Source: DT-110 sp964342305 (GTDB taxonomy: Bacteria; Bacteroidota; Bacteroidia; Chitinophagales; Saprospiraceae). From it: a stretch of 64,000 nt of DNA. The notes below the pieces were generated by a model, which had not been told where the DNA came from, did no database searches, and saw only the letters and a program-made list of their open reading frames with translations. The translations under genes and the position numbers were made by a program. Location of the stretch: NCBI GenBank assembly GCA_964342305.1, contig CAYFGK010000010.1:1-64000 (forward strand), given 5' to 3'. Shown here in pieces: positions 1 to 7,447 of the stretch; the stretch's first letter is position 1, and every line of letters begins with the position of its first letter.

Positions 1-35
1 TGCGAAAGCAGAACCTCCACCACGGTGGCAGGCTG

Positions 36-1880
36 TTAAGCGCCGGCTACTGCCTGTGGATCGTACATAGCCTCGATCTGTGACTCGTATTTACGACGAA
101 TTACCCGGCGTTTCAATTTCAGCGTCGGCGTTAGTTCTCCTTCACTGTTGTCCTCCTTGATCGGATCCCAGGTAACGGGCAGCAACTGAAACTTTTTGAT
201 CTGCTCAATGTGGCTGAATTGCGGATTCTCCTCCGCAATGATCTCTTCGTATTTGGCAATTACCTTGGGGTGCTTAAGTACCTCTGCCAGTGAGGTCCAG
301 GCAACTCCGTGTGATTTGCACCAGTCCTGCAGGGCATCCACTCCGGGTACAATGAGGGCGGAGACGAACTTGCGTCCTTCCCCCACAACCATGATCTGTT
401 CGATCAGGAAATGCTCTTTCAGCTTGTTTTCGATGGGAGCGGGAGCTACGTATTTGCCTCCTGATGTCTTGAGCAGTTCCTTTTTACGATCAGTGATCTT
501 CAGGAAGAGGGTGCCGTCGGGGCCGGGAATCAACTTACCGATATCCCCGGTACAGAACCAGGTCTCGCCGTCGATTTCCTTCATAACTTCAGCGGTAGCC
601 TCCTCTTTTTTGTAATACCCCATCATAATATTCTCACCGCGGGCGAGGATTTCCCCTTCCTCGGGACCATAAATGCCGAGTTTATCCTCGTCGATCATGA
701 GCTGTACATTGGAGAGTGCAGGGCCAACTGCTCCGAGCATGGCTCCACCGGGTTCGTAGCGACCAATAGCCAGCCCCGGAGATGTCTCGGTCAGGCCGTA
801 GCCTTCGCGGATGGGAATACCGGCTGCCGAGAATACCTGAGCGATACGGGTGGGCAAGGGTGCTGCCCCCGAAAGGATCCCCTTCACCTGGCCGCCCAGG
901 GCTTCACGCCACTTGCTGAAAATGAGCTTATCAGCAATCGACCATTTCAGGCCGTTAATTCCGCCGGGCTCATAGTCATAAACGTAATCTTCGGTGAGGC
1001 CAAGAGCCCAGAAAAAGAGCTTGCGCTTAACACCGGTAAGTTCCAGTCCCTTGTTTACGATCTTTTCGTAAACCTTTTCCAGCAGGCGGGGAACCGTGGT
1101 AAAGAAATGTGGCTGGATGGCCTTCAGGTCGCCTTCGTCACCACCGAGGTTATCAGTACCGGTAAAAGTGACCGATATAGAATTAAATGTATAATTGTAG
1201 GAAGCGGTACGTTCGAAAATATGACACAGTGGCAGAAAGCTCAGAGCTTTCTCCCCCCGATCAATAGGGAATATTTCCTGGACAGCCATCACATTAGATA
1301 CGATATTGCGGTGGCTCAGCATGACGCCCTTTGGGTGGCCGGTCGTCCCCGAGGTATATATAATGGTAGCCAGGTCGCTGGATTTGACAGCAGCCATTCG
1401 CTCTTTCACCGGGTCCAGGGCAGTATCGCGAAATATCTCCTCCCAGTAAGGGCGACCTTCCACTTTGTCGAAGGTGAATACTTTCTTTAGGGTGGGTACC
1501 TGTTCCTGTGCTTTGGTTACCTTATCGAATAGGTCATCCCTGCCAACAAAACAGTAGGTCACTTCCGAATCGTTAAAAATGTATTCGTACTCAGCGGGGC
1601 TGATGGTGGGGTAAACCGGCACATTGATCGCGCCGATTTGTTGAATGCCCAGGTCCAGGATCACCCATTCCGGACGGTTTTGGTAGACAGCCACGGCAAT
1701 GCGCTCGCCGGGTTGTACCCCGAGTTCCAATAATCCACAGCTTACCTGGTTGGCAAGGTTGATAACCTCATCTGTGCTGTAGTAATGCCATTCACCATTC
1801 CGTCGTCCTCCGAATGCTTTATTGAGTGGGAACTGATCTTTTTGGTGGTAGATAAAATCGAAAAGACGCTTTATTTCCAT
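36..1880 (-). CDS. Long-chain fatty acyl-CoA synthetase (AMP-forming), FadD15-like
   Basis: Activates fatty acids to acyl-CoA through an acyl-adenylate, probably feeding lipid synthesis or beta-oxidation in the cytoplasm. The 614-aa product has the full ANL-superfamily set: the P-loop YTSGTTGHPKG near residue 175, GYGLTE near residue 365, TGDIG near residue 455 and a conserved lysine region (DRKKELLKTSGGK) soon after. Length matches the FadD15/LACS group. The ATG at 1880 gives an N-terminus (MEIKRLFDF) that aligns with the paralogue at 3444-5231 (MDFRRLFDL), which supports this start. The chain-length preference cannot be read from sequence. Family assignment is firm; the substrate is inferred. 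Confidence 0.93.
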   Translation of the reverse strand: MEIKRLFDFIYHQKDQFPLNKAFGGRRNGEWHYYSTDEVINLANQVSCGLLELGVQPGERIAVAVYQNRPEWVILDLGIQQIGAINVPVYPTISPAEYEYIFNDSEVTYCFVGRDDLFDKVTKAQEQVPTLKKVFTFDKVEGRPYWEEIFRDTALDPVKERMAAVKSSDLATIIYTSGTTGHPKGVMLSHRNIVSNVMAVQEIFPIDRGEKALSFLPLCHIFERTASYNYTFNSISVTFTGTDNLGGDEGDLKAIQPHFFTTVPRLLEKVYEKIVNKGLELTGVKRKLFFWALGLTEDYVYDYEPGGINGLKWSIADKLIFSKWREALGGQVKGILSGAAPLPTRIAQVFSAAGIPIREGYGLTETSPGLAIGRYEPGGAMLGAVGPALSNVQLMIDEDKLGIYGPEEGEILARGENIMMGYYKKEEATAEVMKEIDGETWFCTGDIGKLIPGPDGTLFLKITDRKKELLKTSGGKYVAPAPIENKLKEHFLIEQIMVVGEGRKFVSALIVPGVDALQDWCKSHGVAWTSLAEVLKHPKVIAKYEEIIAEENPQFSHIEQIKKFQLLPVTWDPIKEDNSEGELTPTLKLKRRVIRRKYESQIEAMYDPQAVAGA

Positions 1881-1992
1881 GTTATGTTTTTCTAATCAAC
1901 AACTCGCCAAATAAAATGCCTTGGAAATTAGCTAAAAAATGGCTGCCAAAGAAATAGCACTTCCCGTATCTTGTACCCTAAACCGAAATATC

Positions 1993-2424
1993 ATGAATCG
2001 ATGGCTTTTCCTTTGTATTTGGTGTGCCTTTAGTGTGTCATCCTGTGGAGGCGATACCCATGCATCGGATGATGTAGAAAACCCATTAGTTGCCGACTGG
2101 TATCTCAAGGAGGCGTTTGCCGGTGGTCGCCAAACTCGTGGTGAACCCACGCAAATGAAAGAGGTGAGTTTCCTGAGCCTTTATGCCGATGGCACCTACG
2201 AAAGCCGCGGTTTTATCTTTGATATCAGTCGGGGTTCCTGGACAGAAGGGCCGGGGCCTGCCACGATCACCATCGACCAGCAAGATACCCCCAGTGGTGA
2301 GCGCATGTTCAACTACCGCCTGATGGAAGATGGTACCCTGGAATTGTCACTGCTGACCGACCAACAGCTCAGCGCTACCCGCATAGTGATGTCGAGGGAT
2401 AAACCGGCCATCCTGCAGAATTAG
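1993..2424 (+). CDS. Small lipocalin-like lipoprotein, function unknown
   Basis: A protein of about 143 aa with a lipoprotein signal: hydrophobic MNRWLFLCIWCAF followed by a lipobox ending SVSSC-GGD. An in-frame ATG exists upstream at 1939, but the ATG at 1993 places the signal peptide at the N-terminus and is preferred. After the lipobox, a core such as LVADWYLKEAF, then LSLYADGTYESRG and SRGSWTEGPGPATITI, resembles the short beta-rich lipocalin-like proteins common in Bacteroidota that follow a 'W-x-L ... F-x-x-D-G-x-Y ... G-x-W' pattern. Its stop overlaps the stop of the convergent CotH-like gene by 4 bp. No enzyme motif is visible. Confidence 0.7.
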   Translation: MNRWLFLCIWCAFSVSSCGGDTHASDDVENPLVADWYLKEAFAGGRQTRGEPTQMKEVSFLSLYADGTYESRGFIFDISRGSWTEGPGPATITIDQQDTPSGERMFNYRLMEDGTLELSLLTDQQLSATRIVMSRDKPAILQN

Positions 2425-3428
2425 CGTACAAGGCGGCGAAGCTTCTTGGGTTTGTTAATGATCTTTTCGAAGGTGTCAAAATACTTCAGTATTTCCTTGC
2501 GATGCCGGTCGTCGAGGTCGGGAAAGTCAGTAAGGAATCCCCGCATTGCGGGCATCCGTTCCTTCCAGTAAGCTACTTCGGCCATTAATAAATCATCGTC
2601 GGGGTGCATGCCTTTATAAAACCGTTGCTTTACCGACTGGATCGGCAGGCGTTCGTCGGGTACAGCGTAGGGGGTATGTACAAATCCTGAGTAGTCAAAA
2701 TCGTAAGGCACCAACAGTACATCGCCTAATTTAGGGCGTTCCACCATCTTGACATTATGGGTATTGCCCAGTGCCCAATCCGTATTGCCGATCATGTATT
2801 GGAAAAGGCAGAACCGCAGGTAGCATTGATCTTCCAGCGGGTCGGCGTATTTAATCGGTCGCTCCCGAATGAATCCCTCCAGCCTTGCGGCCAACTGTTC
2901 CTCGTTCTCGATAATGAAGGCCTTTCGTTCCAGAATGCGGTCGGGATCTTCAGAATCGATAATGGTAAGGTTCACCAGATGGACCTTAAAACTTTGGTCG
3001 GTCAGCATACTGTAAAGCCTATAGGCCATATATTCCCGGTATAAATAATGCGAGTAACTATTGGCGTCCTTGCACTGCATTACCAGTTTAAAGTCATTAT
3101 AAGCAGTATCCAGTCCTACCGAGGCCAGTAATTTCTTCTTGATCTTGAGCTTAAGAGGGGGAACCGAACAGATGTCTTTTCTCGAATTACCGCGGGCACG
3201 CACTTTTACAGGAGCGCGCAGGGTGTCGCCGGGCTGACCTACCATTACGAGATCAGTATCAAGCCAGGGTTCATCGTCCAGATTTCTCAGGAGTTGTCGC
3301 AGATCAAAAGTAAGCTGAATGTCGACGGGTTCACGGGCAACCTGATGCAGGGTGTCGAATACCGATTGGGCAGTGGTCGTAAATATGCTTACGCAAAAAA
3401 AGACCAGAAGGAGGTAGGTGCGAAACAT
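2421..3428 (-). CDS. Secreted CotH-kinase-like protein
   Basis: A 335-aa protein with a clear Sec signal peptide (MFRTYLLLVFFCVSIFTTTAQS). The body follows the order of spore-coat CotH family proteins: an early 'VRARGNSRKDIC..PPLKLKI' segment (the family's R-G-N-S plus K-P-x-K region), then 'LVMQCKDANSYSHYLYREYMAYRLY', then 'GNTDWALGNTHN' and 'VPYDFDYSGF', which match the N-x-D and W-D-F-D metal/ATP-binding stretches of CotH kinases. CotH proteins are atypical secreted protein kinases, so an extracytoplasmic phosphotransfer role is possible but inferred. It lies between two acyl-CoA ligases, with 15 bp to the upstream ligase, so it is probably cotranscribed with it. It could also be a non-catalytic member. 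Confidence 0.55.
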   Translation of the reverse strand: MFRTYLLLVFFCVSIFTTTAQSVFDTLHQVAREPVDIQLTFDLRQLLRNLDDEPWLDTDLVMVGQPGDTLRAPVKVRARGNSRKDICSVPPLKLKIKKKLLASVGLDTAYNDFKLVMQCKDANSYSHYLYREYMAYRLYSMLTDQSFKVHLVNLTIIDSEDPDRILERKAFIIENEEQLAARLEGFIRERPIKYADPLEDQCYLRFCLFQYMIGNTDWALGNTHNVKMVERPKLGDVLLVPYDFDYSGFVHTPYAVPDERLPIQSVKQRFYKGMHPDDDLLMAEVAYWKERMPAMRGFLTDFPDLDDRHRKEILKYFDTFEKIINKPKKLRRLVR

Positions 3429-3443
3429 GGCTTTAGGGAATAT

Positions 3444-5231
3444 TTAGGTTTCAGGAAATAAACGCTCTATTGCTTTGGTATTTTTTTCTTCTATGACGGC
3501 TCTTCGCAGTTTCATGGTTGGGGTCATAGTCCCGTTTTCTATCGACCAGGGCTCAGCAACTAATTGGAAAGACTTTATACGTTCGTAACCGGGCAGGTTT
3601 TCGTTCAGATGCGCTATCACTTCTTCGAAATGCTGGAGTACTAAGGTGTTGAATATCATATAATTCGGAGCTGTCCAATGGACCTCGTGCCGCATACACC
3701 AGGCTTGTAAGTGCTCCATGTCGGGTACCAGCAGCGCCCCCAGCCAGGGTTGATTGCGGCCCAGTACCATGGCTTGGTGGACAAATGGGGACCGCTCCAG
3801 GTGTTGCTCGACCCGGCGTACCGAAACAAACTGACCGGAGGCCGTTTTAAAAACATTCGATCCGCGACCGATGACGTGCAGGAAACGGCGGTTCTCCATA
3901 AATCCGATGTCACCGGTGTGCAACCATCCATCTTCGGATATGACTTCCCGGGTGCTCTTTTCGTCGTCGAGATAGCCCAGCATAACGTTCGGACCTTTCA
4001 CCTCAATGATACCGGCCCCGTCTTGCCCTTCTTCTTCGGCAATGCGTACCTGAACGCCGGGAATAGGGATGCCGGCCGTTCCGAAACGGAAACCGCCCGG
4101 CTCGAAGCGATTACAGCTTACTACCGGTGATGCCTCCGTGAGCCCGTAACCTTCGCGAACTTCGAGGCCGGCCGCCGAAAATAAACGGGATAACTCGGGC
4201 CGCAGAGCTGCTGCTCCCGAAACTATGCCCTCCAGTTTTCCGCCGAGTTGCCGACGCCATTGGCGGTATACGATCAGGTCAGCCACCAGGAGTTTAAACC
4301 AGTACCAGGGAGCAATGCGAAAGCGGCCGTTGTATTTCTTGCCCAATTCGATGGCCCATTCAATCAATCGTTTACGCATGCCGCCCCTTTGTCGGGCGTA
4401 GCGCTGAATATCCTCGTAAAACCGCTCCAGTACCAGTGGCACTACCGTCAGGTAATGGGGGCGTACCTCCTTCAGGTTGGTTAGCAATTGACTGGGGCGT
4501 TCCGCAAAGTAAACCGAAGCACCAACTGCCAGATACGTGTATACTACCACCCGCTCGAAAATGTGGCTAAGGGGTAGAAAGCTGATGACCCGCTTGTGGC
4601 AATTTACGGGTACGATCGCGATCACTGATTTGAGATTGCTGATTATATTTTTGTGCGACAGACATACCCCCTTGGGTTTACCCGAGGTGCCCGATGTAAA
4701 AAGAATGGTGACGAGATCATCCTCGTGTATGCCTGCCCGCAGAGTTTGTATATATTCGAGGTGCTCAGGACTGGGCACGCGAATGTGCTCCTCCAGGGAG
4801 GGAAGGTCGGGCAGGGACCGAAAAGTAAACAGGAATTCCAGGGAACGCACCTGCGGACGCAGCGCATCTAGATGCATGTAGCCTTCGCGATCGGAGGTAA
4901 AACAAGCGCGGACACCGGATGCCTTGAGCATGTACTCCAGTTCCTCATCGTGTAAGCCCGCATGAAGAGGAACTACGACAACACCAATTTGCTGGAGAGC
5001 CAGGTCGAGCAGTATCCAGTCGGGACTTCCTCCGCCAGAATAGATGCCTGCGCGGTCGCCGCGGGTTAGCCCCAATTCCAGCAAGGCAGCACTGAGCTCG
5101 TCCATTCGTTGGATACAGGCTTCCGTAGACCAAGCCTGCCACTCCATGTGGCCACGCTCCAAAAGCGCTGCCTTGTTGGGAAAACGGGCCTGCTGATAAT
5201 GCAGAAGATCAAAGAGTCGGCGGAAGTCCAT
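3444..5231 (-). CDS. Long-chain acyl-CoA synthetase paralogue
   Basis: A second AMP-forming acyl-CoA ligase (595 aa), paralogous to the one at 36-1880 along its whole length. It carries FTSGTSGKPKG near residue 178, GYGLTEASP near residue 352 and TGDIG near residue 430. In the C-terminal lysine loop the usual 'GKYV' is replaced by 'TASGQFVSVRR', so the lysine that normally sits before the A10 motif is not obvious; this may change the adenylation step or the substrate. The start ATG at 5231 is followed 24 bp upstream by a 19-bp sequence also found upstream of yceI. It probably forms an operon with the downstream CotH-like gene (15-bp gap). Confidence 0.9.
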   Translation of the reverse strand: MDFRRLFDLLHYQQARFPNKAALLERGHMEWQAWSTEACIQRMDELSAALLELGLTRGDRAGIYSGGGSPDWILLDLALQQIGVVVVPLHAGLHDEELEYMLKASGVRACFTSDREGYMHLDALRPQVRSLEFLFTFRSLPDLPSLEEHIRVPSPEHLEYIQTLRAGIHEDDLVTILFTSGTSGKPKGVCLSHKNIISNLKSVIAIVPVNCHKRVISFLPLSHIFERVVVYTYLAVGASVYFAERPSQLLTNLKEVRPHYLTVVPLVLERFYEDIQRYARQRGGMRKRLIEWAIELGKKYNGRFRIAPWYWFKLLVADLIVYRQWRRQLGGKLEGIVSGAAALRPELSRLFSAAGLEVREGYGLTEASPVVSCNRFEPGGFRFGTAGIPIPGVQVRIAEEEGQDGAGIIEVKGPNVMLGYLDDEKSTREVISEDGWLHTGDIGFMENRRFLHVIGRGSNVFKTASGQFVSVRRVEQHLERSPFVHQAMVLGRNQPWLGALLVPDMEHLQAWCMRHEVHWTAPNYMIFNTLVLQHFEEVIAHLNENLPGYERIKSFQLVAEPWSIENGTMTPTMKLRRAVIEEKNTKAIERLFPET

Positions 5232-5253
5232 TATGGGTTCTTAGCGAGTGTAT

Positions 5254-5272
5254 ATATACCGCTTCCGAAAAG
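5254..5272 (-). promoter_or_regulatory. 19-bp upstream motif shared with yceI (copy 1)
   Basis: On the minus strand this reads CTTTTCGGAAGCGGTATAT and ends about 22 bp before the acyl-CoA ligase start codon. An identical 19-mer occurs at 6151-6169 upstream of yceI. Two identical copies in the leaders of neighbouring same-strand genes suggest a shared promoter or operator element. Function is inferred. Confidence 0.45.
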
Positions 5273-5303
5273 AGTTGCAGGTCCAAATCTCTGCGTTATC
5301 GGT

Positions 5304-5335
5304 ATAAACGCCGGTTCGACCGAACCGGCGTTTAT
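5304..5335 (-). terminator. Strong hairpin downstream of yceI
   Basis: A perfect 15-bp inverted repeat (ATAAACGCCGGTTCG and its complement) with almost no loop, located about 50 bp past the yceI stop codon on the minus strand. The GC core is followed by a short T-rich run on that strand. Probably ends yceI transcription before the acyl-CoA ligase promoter. Confidence 0.6.
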
Positions 5336-5384
5336 TAAAACTAAGAAAATTACGAGACTTTGTCTTTACCTATTCATATCCCGG

Positions 5385-6083
5385 TTATTCCGTTGGTTGG
5401 GCGGAGGCGTTATCGGGATTATCTCCTTTAATGCGCAGGCGCAGGGTCAGCAAGTCACTGATTACTTTGTCTTTGGCAGTTCCCAGAAAGCCTGCCCGGA
5501 AATTGACATCCCATTCGGTGCGATTGATGGTGAATTCCGGCGACATTACCGTAACGTATTGATCGTTAATGCTGATCTTGGCGGGAATGGTAATGCTCTT
5601 GGTGATGTCTTTAATCCGCAAATTGCCGGTAACCAGTGCATTGGCTGATTCAATGGTGTCAACTCCGGTAATGGATGCAATTTCGAATTCGGCAGTCGGA
5701 AATTCTTCAATAGCGAAAAAATCGTCGCTGGCGAGGTGACCTTCCAGGCGCTCCTTACCATCACCTGCTGCCAGGTCCTTAACGGTTAGTGATTTCATGT
5801 CGATCTCAAAACGTCCTCCTTTCATTTCACCCTTTTTTATGTAAAAGGCGCCTTCGTTGAGTTTGAGGGTACCCCGGTGTTCCTTACCACTAACGACCTC
5901 ATTTCCCGACCAGTAGATCAGGCTGGCCCCGATGTCGGCACGGTAGTCGGCCGAGCCGCGATAGTTATCGGCTTTGATGGTCAGTGCTTCACCGGCTTTG
6001 GCGGATTCCTCTCCGGAAGTGCATCCGGATAACAGGGCTGCCGACAAGAAGGCACACAGCAGGATGCGAGTGTATACGAACAT
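5385..6083 (-). CDS. YceI family lipid-binding lipoprotein
   Basis: A 232-aa YceI-domain protein with a lipoprotein signal (LLSGC-TSGEE near residue 21). The domain covers about residues 40-220. It contains the family's 'S-x-I-x-W' start (ASLIYWSGNEV), 'G-x-I-x-M-x-S-L-x-V' (FEIDMKSLTV), 'L-x-G-H-L-x-S-x-D-F-F' (LEGHLASDDFF), 'P-x-A-x-F' (FPTAEFEIAS) and the closing 'E-F-x-I-x-R-T-x-W' (PEFTINRTEWDVNF). YceI proteins form a lipocalin-like barrel that binds isoprenoid-type lipids in the periplasm; here it is anchored to a membrane. It lies downstream of a MerR-type regulator on the same strand, with an operator-like inverted repeat between them. Confidence 0.92.
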   Translation of the reverse strand: MFVYTRILLCAFLSAALLSGCTSGEESAKAGEALTIKADNYRGSADYRADIGASLIYWSGNEVVSGKEHRGTLKLNEGAFYIKKGEMKGGRFEIDMKSLTVKDLAAGDGKERLEGHLASDDFFAIEEFPTAEFEIASITGVDTIESANALVTGNLRIKDITKSITIPAKISINDQYVTVMSPEFTINRTEWDVNFRAGFLGTAKDKVISDLLTLRLRIKGDNPDNASAQPTE

Positions 6084-6147
6084 AGTTTGGATTGGTTTAG
6101 TAATGAATTGGAATGGAAACGAAATTAGCAGGAAAACAGATATACGG

Positions 6148-6155
6148 CAAATATA
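6148..6155 (-). promoter_or_regulatory. Candidate -7 element of a Bacteroidota promoter for yceI
   Basis: The minus strand reads TATATTTG, which matches the Bacteroidota -7 consensus TAnnTTTG, about 65 bp before the yceI start. I could not find a convincing -33 TTG at the usual spacing, so this is tentative. It overlaps the start of the shared 19-mer. Confidence 0.35.
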
Positions 6156-6169
6156 CCGCTTCCGAAAAG
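6151..6169 (-). promoter_or_regulatory. 19-bp upstream motif shared with acyl-CoA ligase (copy 2)
   Basis: Identical to the 19-mer at 5254-5272 and oriented the same way relative to the downstream gene. It abuts the candidate -7 element of yceI, so it would lie in the promoter spacer region. Confidence 0.45.
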
Positions 6170-6182
6170 GATTGGCCTTTGC

Positions 6183-6225
6183 CCAACCTTTTCAGGGGAG
6201 TATATACTCGACTCAAAGAGGTTGG
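6183..6225. promoter_or_regulatory. Inverted repeat upstream of yceI, candidate operator
   Basis: Outer arms CCAACCTTTT and AAAGAGGTTGG enclose a perfect 12-bp palindrome GAGTATATACTC at 6198-6209. It lies between the MerR-type gene stop (6281) and the yceI start (6083), just upstream of the candidate promoter. MerR-family proteins bind dyad-symmetric sites at the promoters they control, so this is a plausible operator. It might instead be a weak terminator of the regulator gene, but no T-run follows. Confidence 0.4.
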
Positions 6226-6280
6226 ATTCCCAGCGCGAAGTACTGCGGAGCAAAACCACTTCGTTGTCGGTACAACTCTT

Positions 6281-7165
6281 CTAAGCTTCCAGGTAGTCGA
6301 GCGTGTGCTTGAGGCTGCGCAGGATTGTTACGTTTTCGGGAGGCATCACCTGCTGAGCTACTACCTGATAACCCGATAGGAGCATAGTACAGTCAGGAAA
6401 AGCTTCGGCCAGATTGTCCACGTAGCTTTGCACCGGTTCGCGGGTAAAGGTCTCCGATATCATGGTAAACATGTAGTCGGGCTTGCGGATCTTATAGGCG
6501 TCCTTGAGATCGGTGAGCGAAATATCCTGCCCCAGATAGATGACGTGTTTGCGGCGTGCCTTTAATAAGTAGTGCATGAATAAAAGGGTAAGTTCCTGTT
6601 TTTCGCCTTCCGGCAAAAAGATCAGGTACACTTCATCTTCCTCTTCCTTATGGCTGGGAAGGGGTTCTTTGTCGATCGCTACGATGATCTTCTGGCGGAT
6701 CAGATAGGACATAAAGTTTTCCTGAACCGGATTAATGGAGCCGGTCAGCCACAATACGCTGAGTTTTTCCAGGAAGGGGTAAATAATCTCGAGCATGGTG
6801 CGCTCGAAACCGGATTGTTGAATATTGGTGGAAACGATGCGATCGAATTTGGATTCATCCATTTCGATCATGGATATGGTCAGTGCATCGAGCTGGGTCC
6901 CGTATTCGAAGTTAATCTCCGAGATAGCCGCTACTTTTTCGGCAATTTCCCCTTTGCTCATTTTGGCGATCTTGGAAATCTTGATGCCATTTTTGTTCAG
7001 TAGAGCAATATTGAGCAGAAACTTGAGATCGGCATCCTGGTAGTAGCGAATATTGGTCTTGGTCCGCTTGGGCTGGATAATGCTATAGCGCTGCTCCCAC
7101 ACACGTATGGTGTGTGCCTTAATACCCGAGAGTTTTTCCAGGTCGCTAATCGAGTAAACGGCCAC
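6281..7165 (-). CDS. MerR-family regulator with degenerate B12-binding-type domain (CarH/CarA-like)
   Basis: A 294-aa cytoplasmic transcription factor. Residues 1-75 form a MerR winged helix (YSISDLEKLSGIKAHTIRVWEQRY). Residues about 85-165 match the four-helix cap and 170-294 the Rossmann-like cobalamin-binding fold of CarH photoreceptors. The cobalamin contacts are missing: the W-x9-E-H motif is W139...E149-N150, and the E-x-H axial-ligand motif is E188-K189-Q190. Light or B12 sensing of the CarH type is therefore unlikely; CarA-like B12-independent repression is more plausible (inference). Relatives in this phylum often sit beside carotenoid genes, but here the neighbour is yceI. The ATG at 7165 matches the conserved MerR N-terminus. 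Confidence 0.85.
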   Translation of the reverse strand: MAVYSISDLEKLSGIKAHTIRVWEQRYSIIQPKRTKTNIRYYQDADLKFLLNIALLNKNGIKISKIAKMSKGEIAEKVAAISEINFEYGTQLDALTISMIEMDESKFDRIVSTNIQQSGFERTMLEIIYPFLEKLSVLWLTGSINPVQENFMSYLIRQKIIVAIDKEPLPSHKEEEDEVYLIFLPEGEKQELTLLFMHYLLKARRKHVIYLGQDISLTDLKDAYKIRKPDYMFTMISETFTREPVQSYVDNLAEAFPDCTMLLSGYQVVAQQVMPPENVTILRSLKHTLDYLEA

Positions 7166-7394
7166 GCTACAATTTTTTTACTAAGATTCTCGAAATCAGG
7201 GACTAATACCAGTGTTCTTATCCCGCATTAAACAGGCCTTGCGGCAAAAGGTTCAGGTTTTTGGCATTTTCGTGACAATACGGTTATCCCGTGCGTTAAG
7301 GCCGAAAACACATCCATAAAAAATGGATAATTTGGTTATTTTTAGCCGTATGCCGCCAGTTTGGCGAACTGAATACTGGTGGCCACTCCCCCCG

Positions 7395-7411
7395 CCCCGA
7401 AAGTGTCGGGG
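7395..7411. other. Small GC hairpin in the leader of the T9SS protein gene
   Basis: CCCCGA and TCGGGG enclose a 5-nt loop, about 37 bp before the start of the 7448 gene. It may affect the mRNA leader. No riboswitch family was recognised in the 7166-7447 intergenic region, and nothing else there stands out. Confidence 0.25.
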
Positions 7412-7447
7412 TCCCATCGTTTCTCAACCTGAAAACTACGACTGTGT

